DNA of 64,000 nucleotides from the NCBI GenBank assembly GCA_014650475.1, contig BMVA01000004.1, forward strand, positions 310,001 to 374,000. Reading direction: 5' to 3'. This DNA comes from Streptomyces albogriseolus. GTDB taxonomy: Bacteria > Actinomycetota > Actinomycetes > Streptomycetales > Streptomycetaceae. Positions 51,244-60,530 of this stretch are shown one piece after another. Every line of letters starts with the position of its first letter. The first letter of the stretch is position 1. The translations under genes were made by a program, and so were the position numbers. The notes under the pieces are model-generated. The model ran no database searches and was not told where the DNA came from. It worked only from the letters and a program-made list of their open reading frames with translations.

Positions 51244-52455
51244 CTAAGTGAAGGCAGGGGTGGAGGCGGCGAGGGACCCCGTCGCGGTTCCGTCCAGAAG
51301 GGTCGAATCGCCCATTTCGCTCAGCGCCAGCGCGAGGGCGCCCAGCACCTCCGCGCGGCCCCCAAGTGCCCCTGGAAGCACGGAGAGTTGGCGCGCGGCG
51401 CTGGGTATGGCGTAGCGTCCCACGGACTCTCTTATGGGGCCCAGGACCAGCTCCCCGGCCTCCGCGAGATCACCGCCGAGTACGACCCGGCTCGGGTTCA
51501 GGAGGTTGCAGAGATTGGCGACACCGCTGCCGATGTGGCGGCCCACGTCGGCGATCACCCGGCGGCATCCCGGGTCGCCGTCCCGGGCCATCCGCACCAC
51601 GCTCTCCATGGTCAAGTCCGTGCCGTGACTGGGCTGGAGCAGCGGCAGCACGTAGCGCGCGGCCGTGAAGGTCTCCAGGCAGCCCCGGTTGCCGCAGCGG
51701 CAGACCGGGCCGGACTCGTCGAGGGTGATGTGCCCTATCTCGCCGGCGGTGCCGCCCGGGCCGCGGTAGATCTTCCCGCTGATCACCAGACCCGCGCCGA
51801 CACCGCTGGCGACCTTGATGTACGCCAGGTCGCGCACGCCCCGGCCGCTGCCCCAGACCATCTCGCCGAGGGCGCCGAGGTTGGCGTCGTTGTCCACGTG
51901 CACCGGCACGCCGAGCCGCCCCCGCAGCTCCTCGGCGGGGCGGGTCCCGGACCAGCCGGGCAGGATCGCGGTGGACCCGAGGGTGCCGGACTCCACGTCG
52001 ATCGGTCCCGGCACGCCGAGCCCGACGCCCGCGACCTTGGACCGGTCCACTCCGGTGGCCTCGATCAGCCGGTTGACCAGCTGTTCCGCCCGGTCGAAGC
52101 CCTGCGAGGAGGAGGCGTCCACGTCCAGCGGCTCGGACTCCTCCGCGAGCACCTGGTGGGCCAGGTTGCCCACCGCGACCCGCAGGTGGGTGTGGCCGAA
52201 GTCGACGCCGATCACGATGCCGGCGTCCCCGCTGAGCGAGACGCTGCGGGCCCGGCGTCCCCCCGCCGACGTGGGGGTCACCTCGACCGTGCCGCCGTCC
52301 TTCAGCTCCCGGACGATGTTGGAGACCGTGGCCGCGGACAGTCCGGTCGTCCTCGCGATCTCCGCCTGGGTCAGGGACCCCGCCAGACGTACTGCTCGGA
52401 CGACCCGCTCCAGGTTGGCTCGGTGCAGCGACGACTGCGACCCCGGAGTCTCCAT
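51244..52455 (-). CDS. rok7B7: ROK-family regulator Rok7B7 (xylose operon repressor)
   Basis: A 403-residue ROK protein. Residues 1-75 carry a winged helix (LTQAEIARTTGLSAATVSNIVRELKDGG); the rest is a sugar-kinase fold with VHVDNDANLGALGE and the zinc-binding GPVCRCGNRGCLETF motif about residues 250-262. The ROK sugar ligand site is complete. Position upstream of xylF and downstream of ngcEFG matches Rok7B7 of S. coelicolor, known to repress xylFGH and to affect carbon control and antibiotics. The ATG at 52455 is followed by METPGSQSSLHRANLERVVR. Confidence 0.88.
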   Translation of the reverse strand: METPGSQSSLHRANLERVVRAVRLAGSLTQAEIARTTGLSAATVSNIVRELKDGGTVEVTPTSAGGRRARSVSLSGDAGIVIGVDFGHTHLRVAVGNLAHQVLAEESEPLDVDASSSQGFDRAEQLVNRLIEATGVDRSKVAGVGLGVPGPIDVESGTLGSTAILPGWSGTRPAEELRGRLGVPVHVDNDANLGALGEMVWGSGRGVRDLAYIKVASGVGAGLVISGKIYRGPGGTAGEIGHITLDESGPVCRCGNRGCLETFTAARYVLPLLQPSHGTDLTMESVVRMARDGDPGCRRVIADVGRHIGSGVANLCNLLNPSRVVLGGDLAEAGELVLGPIRESVGRYAIPSAARQLSVLPGALGGRAEVLGALALALSEMGDSTLLDGTATGSLAASTPAFT

Positions 52456-52611
52456 TGACTCTCACCCTCATCCCTGGGCCCGCGTCACCTTGGGGCGACG
52501 GGACCTTGTACAAGTTATGAAGTCCAAACTCCGCTGAATCGCCCAGTGCCGTCAAGACCTTGACAGAAATCGGTTCCAGCCTGTGTCCGGCCGACTACCC
52601 GGGGTGCGCCA

Positions 52612-52657
52612 CAGGGGTCCGGCCCCGGAGAGCTGTCTCTCCGGGGCCGGACCCCTG
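52612..52657 (-). terminator. Very long perfect hairpin terminator of the ngc operon
   Basis: A 21-bp perfect stem (52612-52632 with 52637-52657) with a CTGT loop, 28 bp after the ngcG stop codon. It is the longest uninterrupted inverted repeat noticed in the window. Confidence 0.85.
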
Positions 52658-52685
52658 CGTACGACGGGTGGAGCGGCGGTGTGCG

Positions 52686-53594
52686 TCAGCGGAAGGTGCC
52701 CTGCGACACCGAACCGGCGATCCGCCGCTGGAAGACGCAGTACACGATCAGTACGGGCACCACCGTGATCACGATGGCCGCGAACAGCGCGCCGTAGTCG
52801 ATGTCGTAGACCTGCGAGGACGCGTAGGCGGCCATGCCCTGGGTGAGGACCCACATGTCCTGGTCGGTGTTGAGCGCCACCGGCAGCAGGAACTGGTTCC
52901 ACAGGCCCAGGAAGTTGAAGATCGCCACTGCCGCCATGCCCGGACGGGCCATCGGCAGCATCACCTGGAAGAACGCCCGCCAGTCCCCCGCACCGTCGAT
53001 CAGCGCGGCCTCGTACACGTCGTGCGGAAGGGACCGGAAGAACGAATAGAGGAAGAACATCGTGAACGGCAGCGCGAACGCGACATAGGTGAGGATCAGT
53101 CCGGGACGCGTGTTCAGCAGCCCGAAATTCTGCAGCTGGAAGAAAAGCGGAACGATCGCCAGGAAGACCGGGAACGTCAGGCCGGCGAGCATGACGTAGT
53201 AGATCAGCCGGCGGCCGGGGAACTCGAACCGGGCGAGAATGTAGGCGCACATCGCGCCGAGCAGCATCACCAGGATCAGTGCCGAGACCACGACGATCAC
53301 GGAATTCAGGAAATACCTTCCGATGTTCGCGTCGGTCCACGCGTTCGCGTAGTTCTCGATCCGCCAGTGGTCCGGCAGCGAGAACGGCGACGAAAGGATC
53401 TCGCCGGTCGATTTGAACGACGACATCAGCACCCACAGCATGGGCACGATCACGATCACGGACCACAGGATCAGCAGGGCGTGCGAGATCGCCGCGAATC
53501 TGCGGTCGCTGCTCGCGGCGACGCGCGTCAGCCTCCGGTCTCTCGCCGGTTCACGGTCACTGGCCGGCTTCCGGTCGGCGGCGATGACGCTCAC
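52686..53594 (-). CDS. ngcG: N-acetylglucosamine/diacetylchitobiose ABC permease NgcG
   Basis: A 302-residue CUT1 permease with EAA loop DVYEAALIDGAGDWRAFFQVMLPMARPG. A 30-residue basic N-terminus precedes the first helix. Its GTG overlaps the ngcF stop by four bases, so it is coupled to ngcF. No ATPase gene accompanies the three transport genes, as for known Ngc and Das systems that use MsiK. The name rests on the binding protein and the rok7B7 context. Confidence 0.82.
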   Translation of the reverse strand: MSVIAADRKPASDREPARDRRLTRVAASSDRRFAAISHALLILWSVIVIVPMLWVLMSSFKSTGEILSSPFSLPDHWRIENYANAWTDANIGRYFLNSVIVVVSALILVMLLGAMCAYILARFEFPGRRLIYYVMLAGLTFPVFLAIVPLFFQLQNFGLLNTRPGLILTYVAFALPFTMFFLYSFFRSLPHDVYEAALIDGAGDWRAFFQVMLPMARPGMAAVAIFNFLGLWNQFLLPVALNTDQDMWVLTQGMAAYASSQVYDIDYGALFAAIVITVVPVLIVYCVFQRRIAGSVSQGTFR

Positions 53595-54652
53595 CCGGCA
53601 CCTCCCTCGGCTGCGGCACGCCGAGGCTTGGACCCAGGTGCCTTCTTCTTGCTCTCGCCCTCGCCGCCGCCCGTGAGGCGGTTGACGAGGAACACCAGCG
53701 CCGCGAACACCAGGGTGACGACGGCGAGGACGACGCCCATCGCGGTGGCGTAGCCGAACTGCTGCTTGGCGAAAGCGACGTTGAACAGACGCTGGCTGAT
53801 CGTCAGGGTCGAGTTGTCCGGGCCGCCGTTCGGCACCATCGCCTGGACGTAGACGAACGCGTCGAGGGCGGCGATGCCCAGGTAGATGTACGCCGTCTGG
53901 ACGCTGTCCCGGATCGCCGGCAGGGTGATCGAGACCGTGGTGCGCAGCCGGCCGGCCCCGTCGATCCTCGCCGCCTCGTACAGCTCGGCGGGAACGCCCT
54001 TGATCGCGGCGATGAAGAGCACCGCGTAGAACCCGACGAGCCCCCAGATGATGACGAACATCACGGCCGGCATCGCCGTCGCCTTCTCGCCCAGCCACGC
54101 GAACGTGTCGAACCGGTCGAGGCCGAGGCCCGTGAGGACGCCGTTGAGCAGGCCGGCGTTCGGGTCGTACATCTGCGCCCAGATCAGACCGACGATGATC
54201 GCCGGCACGACGTAGGGGAAGAACGAGACGATCCGGTAGAACGACGCCCCCCGGATCCCGCGGACGGGGCCCTTGCCGGGCCCTCCCAGGGTGATGGCCA
54301 CGGCAACCCCGAGGGCGAGCGTCAGCGTCACCAGCGGCACGAAGACCGCGAGGAGGGCGACGTTGCGCAACGCCTTCAGGAAGATGTCGTCCTGGAACAT
54401 CTTCGTGAAGTTGTCGAAGCCGACGAAGTTGTAGTCCGGGCTGAAGCCGCGCCAGTCGGTCATCGCCCAGAAGATCGCCTGGCCGAACGGGATCAGGACG
54501 AAGATCACGAAGATGGCCAGCGGGACACCGAGGAACGCGAGGAAGAACGTCACCCGGTCGAAGGTGAGCTTGCGGCGCCGTGGCCGCCCACCGCGAGCGG
54601 CCGGCTCGGGCCGGCGGCTCGCGGTCTCGGCAGTGGGGATCGTGTCCTTCAT
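53591..54652 (-). CDS. ngcF: N-acetylglucosamine/diacetylchitobiose ABC permease NgcF
   Basis: A 353-residue CUT1 permease with an Arg/Pro-rich N-terminal tail (about 28 residues) and a Lys/Pro-rich C-terminal tail (KKKAPGSKPRRAAAEGGAG), both unusual for the family. The EAA motif is ELYEAARIDGAGRLRTTVSITLPAIRD. It starts 7 nt after the ngcE stop and overlaps the ngcG start. Confidence 0.82.
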   Translation of the reverse strand: MKDTIPTAETASRRPEPAARGGRPRRRKLTFDRVTFFLAFLGVPLAIFVIFVLIPFGQAIFWAMTDWRGFSPDYNFVGFDNFTKMFQDDIFLKALRNVALLAVFVPLVTLTLALGVAVAITLGGPGKGPVRGIRGASFYRIVSFFPYVVPAIIVGLIWAQMYDPNAGLLNGVLTGLGLDRFDTFAWLGEKATAMPAVMFVIIWGLVGFYAVLFIAAIKGVPAELYEAARIDGAGRLRTTVSITLPAIRDSVQTAYIYLGIAALDAFVYVQAMVPNGGPDNSTLTISQRLFNVAFAKQQFGYATAMGVVLAVVTLVFAALVFLVNRLTGGGEGESKKKAPGSKPRRAAAEGGAG

Positions 54653-54659
54653 CGCGGTG

Positions 54660-56069
54660 CTAGCTGACCTTGACCTTGTCGACGGAGTCGTCCTCCCGGA
54701 CCTTGTCGGAGATCTTCTGCAGGGCCGAGGTCAGCCCCTTGGCGTCGAGGTCACCGGCGAGGAACGAGTTCCACGGCACCAACTGGTCGGTGTTCATCCC
54801 GTAGGTCTCGACGAACATGTAGTTGAAGATGTTGGTGCCCGCGGCCTCCAGCATCGTCGTCTGCGAGACGAGGGCCGTCGATCCGTAACCGTCGGCGGGC
54901 ACGGTGCCCTTGACGATCGTCGGGGCCAGCTTCGTCTTGGAGAAGTTGGCGGCCGCCTTCTCCGACAGCATCGCCCGCAGCACCTCCTTGGCGCCGGCCG
55001 GGTTCTTGCCCTGCCGGGGCACGATGAACGGCTCGCCGGCGGCCGCGCGGAGCGACTCCCAGGGCAGCGCCGGCTTGTCGGTGAGCGTCATCGACGGGAA
55101 GCCGGTCATCTGGAAGTCGGCCTTCGTGGCCTTCTTCATCTCGTTCTCGATCCAGCCGCCGGACGGGTAGAGCAGCGCCTTCTGGTCGTTGCTCCAGATC
55201 GCCTGCGCCTTCTGGAACTGGGTGCCGGAGCCGCCGGGGACGAACATCTTCTGCTTGACCATGGTCTCCATGACCTTGATCACGCCCTGGACGGCCGGGT
55301 GCGACCAGCAGCCCTTCTCCAGGTTCTCCAGGGCCAGCCGGACCTCGTCGCCGCCCTCCTTGATCGCCGAGTCGATCAGGAGCGTGCGGTAGTAGGTCGC
55401 CGCCTCTTTGCCGTGGACGAAGAGGTACTTGCCCTTCTTCTTCGCCTTCTGGCCGAGGTCGAGCGCCTCGTCCCAGGTCTTCGGCGGGGTCCAGCCGTTC
55501 TGCTCGAAGAGGGTCTTCGAGTACCAGACGCCGTACACGGTCATCACGTAGTTGAGCGCGACGAACTTGTCCTTGAACGTGCCGGGGGCCTTGACGCCGG
55601 GGTAGACGATGTCGGCGATCTTCTTGCCCTCGTAGGTGTTGGCCTCGAAGAGGTCGTCGAGTTCCTCCAACTGGTCGAGGATGCCCAGGAAGCCGATCTG
55701 GTCCTCACCGGAGTTGTCGATGAGGTCCGGCGGGTTGCCGCCGACGAAGCGGGGCTGGAGCTGGGGGGCGATGTCGACGACCGGCTCGACCTGGACCTTG
55801 AGGCCCTTGACCTGGCTGCCGAGCACCTGGTTGGTGTAGTCGACGTAGTCGGTGCCGTAGCCGCCGTCGAAGATGGCCGCCTCGACCGTGGAGTTCGCGG
55901 CGACGCCGAACGGGTTCGTGGCGCTCTTCTCGCCCTTCGGGCCGCCGTCGCCGTCGCTGTCCTTGCTGGAGGGAGAGCTGCACGCTACCGCGAACGAGCC
56001 CATCGCCGCGGTGGCGATGGCCCCGCGCAGGAGCGTCCGCCTGTCAAGAGAGCCGGCACGAATGGTCAT
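54660..56069 (-). CDS. ngcE: N-acetylglucosamine/diacetylchitobiose-binding lipoprotein NgcE
   Basis: A 469-residue solute-binding protein. The signal LDRRTLLRGAIATAAMGSFAVAC has a twin-arginine motif together with a lipobox, so it is likely a Tat-exported lipoprotein. The mature protein (AIFDGGYGTDYVDYTNQ, GNPPDLIDNSGEDQIGF, KGKYLFVHGKEAATYYRTLL) looks like NgcE of S. olivaceoviridis and its S. coelicolor counterpart, which bind GlcNAc or diacetylchitobiose. ATG 56069 is chosen over ATG 56075 because GTGAGG stands six bases before it. A DasR-like promoter lies 364 bp upstream. Confidence 0.85.
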   Translation of the reverse strand: MTIRAGSLDRRTLLRGAIATAAMGSFAVACSSPSSKDSDGDGGPKGEKSATNPFGVAANSTVEAAIFDGGYGTDYVDYTNQVLGSQVKGLKVQVEPVVDIAPQLQPRFVGGNPPDLIDNSGEDQIGFLGILDQLEELDDLFEANTYEGKKIADIVYPGVKAPGTFKDKFVALNYVMTVYGVWYSKTLFEQNGWTPPKTWDEALDLGQKAKKKGKYLFVHGKEAATYYRTLLIDSAIKEGGDEVRLALENLEKGCWSHPAVQGVIKVMETMVKQKMFVPGGSGTQFQKAQAIWSNDQKALLYPSGGWIENEMKKATKADFQMTGFPSMTLTDKPALPWESLRAAAGEPFIVPRQGKNPAGAKEVLRAMLSEKAAANFSKTKLAPTIVKGTVPADGYGSTALVSQTTMLEAAGTNIFNYMFVETYGMNTDQLVPWNSFLAGDLDAKGLTSALQKISDKVREDDSVDKVKVS

Positions 56070-56436
56070 CTGCATCCTCACTGATCGATGGGCTCTGTAC
56101 GGGTGTGCTGCGTGTGCGCCCGCCGTGGCCGGACCGGTCCTGAGCCGGCCGCACGGGGGGCGTTGTCGCCGTCGTCTCGGAGCCGCGGTGCGGCGCCGGT
56201 GATCAGCTGAGCGATGCCGGCACCACAGTCGCCGGGGCCGGAGCGGCGGTCGCACTCCACCAGATCGGATCGCGGTGGCCTACGCCGGAAGTGGATCCCA
56301 TGCTCAAGTCCTCGCCTTCTCCAGGACTCAGGCGGTGAACCGGATCCTTCCCGGCACCGCGTTCGGGTCACGCTGGGTCGTGCAGGAGGTGCGGCTGGTA
56401 CTGGTCGGGAGCGGTGAAGACTGTCCCGGAGTGCCG

Positions 56437-56469
56437 ACAGGTATAGTCCACTTCACGCCGACGGAGCAA
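56437..56469 (-). promoter_or_regulatory. Probable ngcE promoter overlapped by a DasR-like (dre) site
   Basis: On the minus strand TTGCTC (56469-56464), 18 nt, then TATACC (56445-56440) form a plausible promoter facing ngcE. ACAGGTATAGTCCACT (56437-56452) agrees with the dre consensus ACTGGTCTAGACCACT at 13 of 16 bases and covers the -10 element. DasR is the GlcNAc-responsive GntR repressor of Streptomyces. The predicted leader is about 364 nt. The remaining 607-bp gap (56070-56676) has no gene. Confidence 0.55.
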
Positions 56470-56641
56470 GATCGAATGCAAGGTTCCCCATACGTCTTTT
56501 CCGAGTTGAGACCTCGCGGAAATAAGAGCCTCGGGCACCTTGCGCCACGGGAAAGTCCCCGCCATCGCTCCTGAATGCCACAATCAACCCCTTGACATCA
56601 CAGTCCACTTGACCCACTACTGGTCCTTGCGCACTGCAATT

Positions 56642-56653
56642 GACAACGTTGTC
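56642..56653 (+). promoter_or_regulatory. GACAACGTTGTC palindrome before the GH92 gene
   Basis: A 12-bp perfect palindrome with central CG lies 23 bp before the GH92 start codon, in the form of a LacI-type operator. AGTCCACTT occurs upstream at 56445-56453 and again at 56602-56610, and TTGACA at 56592-56597 is a -35-like element. Confidence 0.45.
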
Positions 56654-56676
56654 CAGGGCAGGGAGGGTGCTCGCGC

Positions 56677-59600
56677 ATGCAACAGAGAGTTCGGCACAGA
56701 TGGGGAACGGCGGTCGTCGCGACGACCGCCTTCGCTTTGGCCGCGGGCTCACAGGGCGTCGCCGTGGCGCTCCCCGAGGCGCCGCCGGGAACCGACCGGG
56801 AGTTCTCCTCGTCGTTCGAGTCCGGGGACCCCGCCCCGGACTGGCAGAACACCGTCGACACCACGCGGGGCGGCGAGAAGCGCGCCTCGGGCGTGGACGG
56901 CGGCTACAGCTCGGGCATCCCGGGCAACGTCACCGACCATGTCACGGACGTCCGCGCCAGCGCGGAGAACACCGGCGGCGGGGAGGTGAAGGAGAACCTC
57001 GTCGACGGCGAACCCGGCAGCAAGTGGCTGGCGTTCGAGTCCACCGGCTGGGTGGAGTTCGACCTGGACGCCCCCGTGAAGGTGCTCCGTTACGCCCTCA
57101 CGTCCGCCAACGACGCCGCCGAGCGCGACCCGAGGGACTGGACCCTCAAGGGCTCCACCGACGGCGAGAACTGGCAGACCCTCGACACCCGCTCGGGCGA
57201 GACGTTCGCGCAACGCTTCCAAACCAAGATCTACGACATCGACGCCTCCGCGGTCGCCGAGTACCGGCACTTCCGGCTGGAGATCACCAAGAACGGCAGC
57301 GGCGGCATAGTCCAGCTCGCCGACGTCCAGTTCTCCACGGGTGACGACGAGGCGCCGATACCGCAGGACATGCTCTCGCTGGTCGACCGCGGCCCCACCG
57401 GCTCGCCGACGGCCAAGGCGGGCGCCGGGTTCACCGGCAAGCGCGCCCTGCGCTACGCCGGCCGGCACACCAGCGACGGGCGGGCGTACTCGTACAACAA
57501 GGTGTTCGACGTCAACACGAAGGTCGAGCGGGACACCGAACTGTCGTACCGTATCTTCCCGTCGATGGCGGACGGCGACCTCGACTACGACTCCACCAAC
57601 GTCTCCGTCGACCTCGCCTTCACCGACGGCACCTATCTGAGCGACCTGCGCGCCACCGACCAGCACGGATTCCCGCTCACCCCGCAGGGGCAGGGCGCGT
57701 CGAAGATCCTCTACGTCAACCAGTGGAACAACGTGGTCTCCCGGATCGGCTCGGTGGCCGCCGGCAGGACCGTCGACCGGATCCTGGTGGCGTACGACTC
57801 CCCCAAGGGCGAGACCAAGTTCCGCGGCTGGCTCGACGACGTGTCGCTGAAGCCGGTCAGGCCCGAGCGGCCGAAGGCCCATCTCTCCGACTACGCGGTG
57901 ACGACCCGGGGCACCAACTCCAGCGGCAGCTTTTCGCGCGGCAACAACTTCCCCGCGACGGCCGTGCCGCACGGGTTCAACTTCTGGACCCCGGTCACCA
58001 ACGCCGGTTCGCTGAGCTGGCTGTACGACTACGCGCGCGGCAACAACGCGGACAACCTGCCGACGATCCAGGCGTTCAGCGCGAGCCACGAGCCGAGCCC
58101 CTGGATGGGCGACCGGCAGACCTTCCAGGTGATGCCGTCCGCCGCCTCCGGCACCCCGGACCTGGGCCGTGAGGAGCGCGAACTGGCGTTCCGGCACGAG
58201 AACGAGACCGCCCGGCCGTACTACTACGGGGTGCGGTTCGAGAACGGCCTGAAGGCCGAGATGGCACCGACCGACCACGCGGCGGCGATGCGCTTCACCT
58301 TCCCCGGCGACGACGCGAGCGTGCTCTTCGACAACGTCACCGACCAGGCCGGCCTGACCCTCGACGAGGAGAACGGCACCTTCACGGGCTACTCGGACGT
58401 CAAGTCCGGGCTGTCCACGGGCGCGACCCGGCTGTTCGTCCACGGCGAGTTCGACAAGAAGGTCGTCGAGGGCGACGCGAGCGGCGTCAAGGGATATCTG
58501 CGCTTCGACGCGGGCGAGGACCGCACGGTCACCCTGCGCCTGGCCACCTCGCTGATCAGCGTGGAGCAGGCGAAGGACAACCTGCGCCAGGAGATCGGAC
58601 CCAAGACCTCCTTCGAGAAGGTCAAGCGGGACGCCCGGAAGCAGTGGGACAAGATCCTCGGCAAGGTCGAGGTCGAGGGCGCCACGCCGGACCAGCTGAC
58701 CACGCTCTACTCCAGCCTGTACCGGCTGTACCTGTACCCGAACTCGGGCTTCGAGAAGGTCGACGGGACGTACAAGTACGCCTCGCCGTTCTCCCGGATG
58801 CCGGAGCCGGACACGCCGACCCACACGGGCGCGAAGATCGTGGACGGCAAGGTGTACGTCAACAACGGCTTCTGGGACACGTACCGGACGACCTGGCCGG
58901 CGTACTCCTTCCTCACCCCGACCAAGGCCGGTGAGCTGGTCGACGGGTTCGTGCAGCACTACAAGGACGGCGGCTGGACCTCCCGCTGGTCCTCCCCCGG
59001 CTACGCGGACCTGATGACCGGCACCTCCTCGGACGTCGCCTTCGCGGACGCCTACGTCAAGGGCGTCGACGGCTTCGACGCGAAGGCCGCGTACGACGCG
59101 GCGGTGAAGAACGCCACGGTGGTGCCCCCGTCGTCCGGTGTGGGCCGCAAGGGCATGGCGACCTCGCCGTTCCTCGGCTACACCAGCACCGAGACCCACG
59201 AGGGCCTGTCCTGGGCCCTGGAGGGCTACCTCAACGACTACGGCATCGCCAAGATGGGCGAGGCGCTGTACCGGAAGACCGGCGACAAGCGCTACCAGGA
59301 GGAGTCGGCGTACTTCCTCGACCGGGCGCAGGACTACGTCAACCTGTTCGACTCCGAGGCGGGCTTCTTCCAGGGCCGTGACCTCAAGGGCGACTGGCGG
59401 GTGAAGTCCTCCGCGTACGACCCCCGGGTGTGGGGCTACGACTACACGGAGACCAACGGCTGGGGCTACGCGTTCACCGCCGCCCAGGACAGCCGGGGCC
59501 TCGCCAATCTGTACGGCGGGCGCAAGGGCCTCGCCGAGAAGCTGGACGAGTACCTCTCCACGCCCGAGACGGCCTCCCCGGACCTCAAGGGCTCCTACGG

Positions 59601-60483
59601 CGGCGTCATCCACGAGATGATCGAGGCGCGCGACGTCCGGATGGGCATGTACGGCCACTCCAACCAGGTGGCCCACCACGCCCTGTACATGTACGACGCG
59701 GCCGGGCAGCCCTGGAAGACGCAGAAGAACGTGCGCGAGGTGCTGTCCCGCCTCTACACCGGCAGCGAGATCGGGCAGGGCTACCACGGCGACGAGGACA
59801 ACGGCGAGCAGTCCGCCTGGTACCTGTTCTCCTCGCTCGGCTTCTACCCGCTGGTGATGGGCAGCGGCGAGTACGCCATCGGCTCACCGCTGTTCACGAA
59901 GGTCACCGTGCACCTGGAGAACGGCCGCGAGCTGGTCGTCAAGGCGCCGAGGAACAGCGCGAAGAACGTGTACGTGCAGGGGCTGAAGGTCAACGGCAAG
60001 CGGTGGAACTCCACGGCGCTGCCGCACGCGGCCATCGCCAAGGGCGGCGTGCTGGAGTTCGACATGGGTCCGCGTCCGTCGTCGTGGGGCACCGGCAAGA
60101 ACGCGGCGCCGGTGTCGATCACCCAGGACGACGAGGTGCCGGCGCCCCGCAAGGACGCCCTGAAGGGCGAGGGCGAGCTGTTCGACAACACGTCGGCGAC
60201 CGGCGCCACGGTGTCCACCGTGGAGCTGCCCGTCACCGGGGACACCAAGGCGGTGCAGTACACGCTGACGTCCTCGGACCACACCAAGGCGCCCAAGGGC
60301 TGGGTGCTGCAGGGTTCGGCCGACGGGGAGCGGTGGACGGACCTGGACAAGCGGACGGACGAGTCCTTCCGCTGGGACCGGCAGCTGCGTGCCTTCTCCA
60401 TCGACGCGCCGAAGGCCTACGGGCACTACCGGCTGGTGCTGACCGGTGAGGCGGCGCTGACGGAGGTGGAACTGCTGAGCTGA
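56677..60483 (+). CDS. Secreted GH92 alpha-mannosidase with two carbohydrate-binding modules
   Basis: A 1268-residue secreted enzyme. The signal peptide ends near residue 32 (AVALPEAPP). Residues about 85-215 form an F5/8C-type module (WLAFESTGWVEFDLDAPVKV). Residues 400-1130 contain the GH92 catalytic part, with VNNGFWDTYRTTWPAYSF, MGMYGHSNQVAHHALYMYD and the signature QGYHGDEDNGEQSAWYLFSS (about residue 1030-1050), which carries the acid and base residues. The last 100 residues are a second F5/8C-like module. GH92 enzymes are Ca2+-dependent alpha-mannosidases that trim N-glycans. The ATG at 56677 has AGGGAGGG upstream. It diverges from ngcE. Confidence 0.9.
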   Translation: MQQRVRHRWGTAVVATTAFALAAGSQGVAVALPEAPPGTDREFSSSFESGDPAPDWQNTVDTTRGGEKRASGVDGGYSSGIPGNVTDHVTDVRASAENTGGGEVKENLVDGEPGSKWLAFESTGWVEFDLDAPVKVLRYALTSANDAAERDPRDWTLKGSTDGENWQTLDTRSGETFAQRFQTKIYDIDASAVAEYRHFRLEITKNGSGGIVQLADVQFSTGDDEAPIPQDMLSLVDRGPTGSPTAKAGAGFTGKRALRYAGRHTSDGRAYSYNKVFDVNTKVERDTELSYRIFPSMADGDLDYDSTNVSVDLAFTDGTYLSDLRATDQHGFPLTPQGQGASKILYVNQWNNVVSRIGSVAAGRTVDRILVAYDSPKGETKFRGWLDDVSLKPVRPERPKAHLSDYAVTTRGTNSSGSFSRGNNFPATAVPHGFNFWTPVTNAGSLSWLYDYARGNNADNLPTIQAFSASHEPSPWMGDRQTFQVMPSAASGTPDLGREERELAFRHENETARPYYYGVRFENGLKAEMAPTDHAAAMRFTFPGDDASVLFDNVTDQAGLTLDEENGTFTGYSDVKSGLSTGATRLFVHGEFDKKVVEGDASGVKGYLRFDAGEDRTVTLRLATSLISVEQAKDNLRQEIGPKTSFEKVKRDARKQWDKILGKVEVEGATPDQLTTLYSSLYRLYLYPNSGFEKVDGTYKYASPFSRMPEPDTPTHTGAKIVDGKVYVNNGFWDTYRTTWPAYSFLTPTKAGELVDGFVQHYKDGGWTSRWSSPGYADLMTGTSSDVAFADAYVKGVDGFDAKAAYDAAVKNATVVPPSSGVGRKGMATSPFLGYTSTETHEGLSWALEGYLNDYGIAKMGEALYRKTGDKRYQEESAYFLDRAQDYVNLFDSEAGFFQGRDLKGDWRVKSSAYDPRVWGYDYTETNGWGYAFTAAQDSRGLANLYGGRKGLAEKLDEYLSTPETASPDLKGSYGGVIHEMIEARDVRMGMYGHSNQVAHHALYMYDAAGQPWKTQKNVREVLSRLYTGSEIGQGYHGDEDNGEQSAWYLFSSLGFYPLVMGSGEYAIGSPLFTKVTVHLENGRELVVKAPRNSAKNVYVQGLKVNGKRWNSTALPHAAIAKGGVLEFDMGPRPSSWGTGKNAAPVSITQDDEVPAPRKDALKGEGELFDNTSATGATVSTVELPVTGDTKAVQYTLTSSDHTKAPKGWVLQGSADGERWTDLDKRTDESFRWDRQLRAFSIDAPKAYGHYRLVLTGEAALTEVELLS

Positions 60484-60496
60484 CCGCCGGCGCACA

Positions 60497-60530
60497 GGGG
60501 GGTCCGGGCATCGCCCGGACCCCCCTTCTC
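60497..60530. terminator. Hairpin terminator between GH92 and GH67 genes
   Basis: A 13-bp perfect stem (60497-60509 with 60513-60525) followed by TTCTC lies 14 bp after the GH92 stop codon. It also overlaps the end of the convergent GH67 gene and may terminate both. Confidence 0.75.

Noticed and set aside
56592-56607. Second DasR box near the GH92 start
   Set aside because: Only the half AGTCCACT fits; overall match to the consensus is about 7 of 16 bases.
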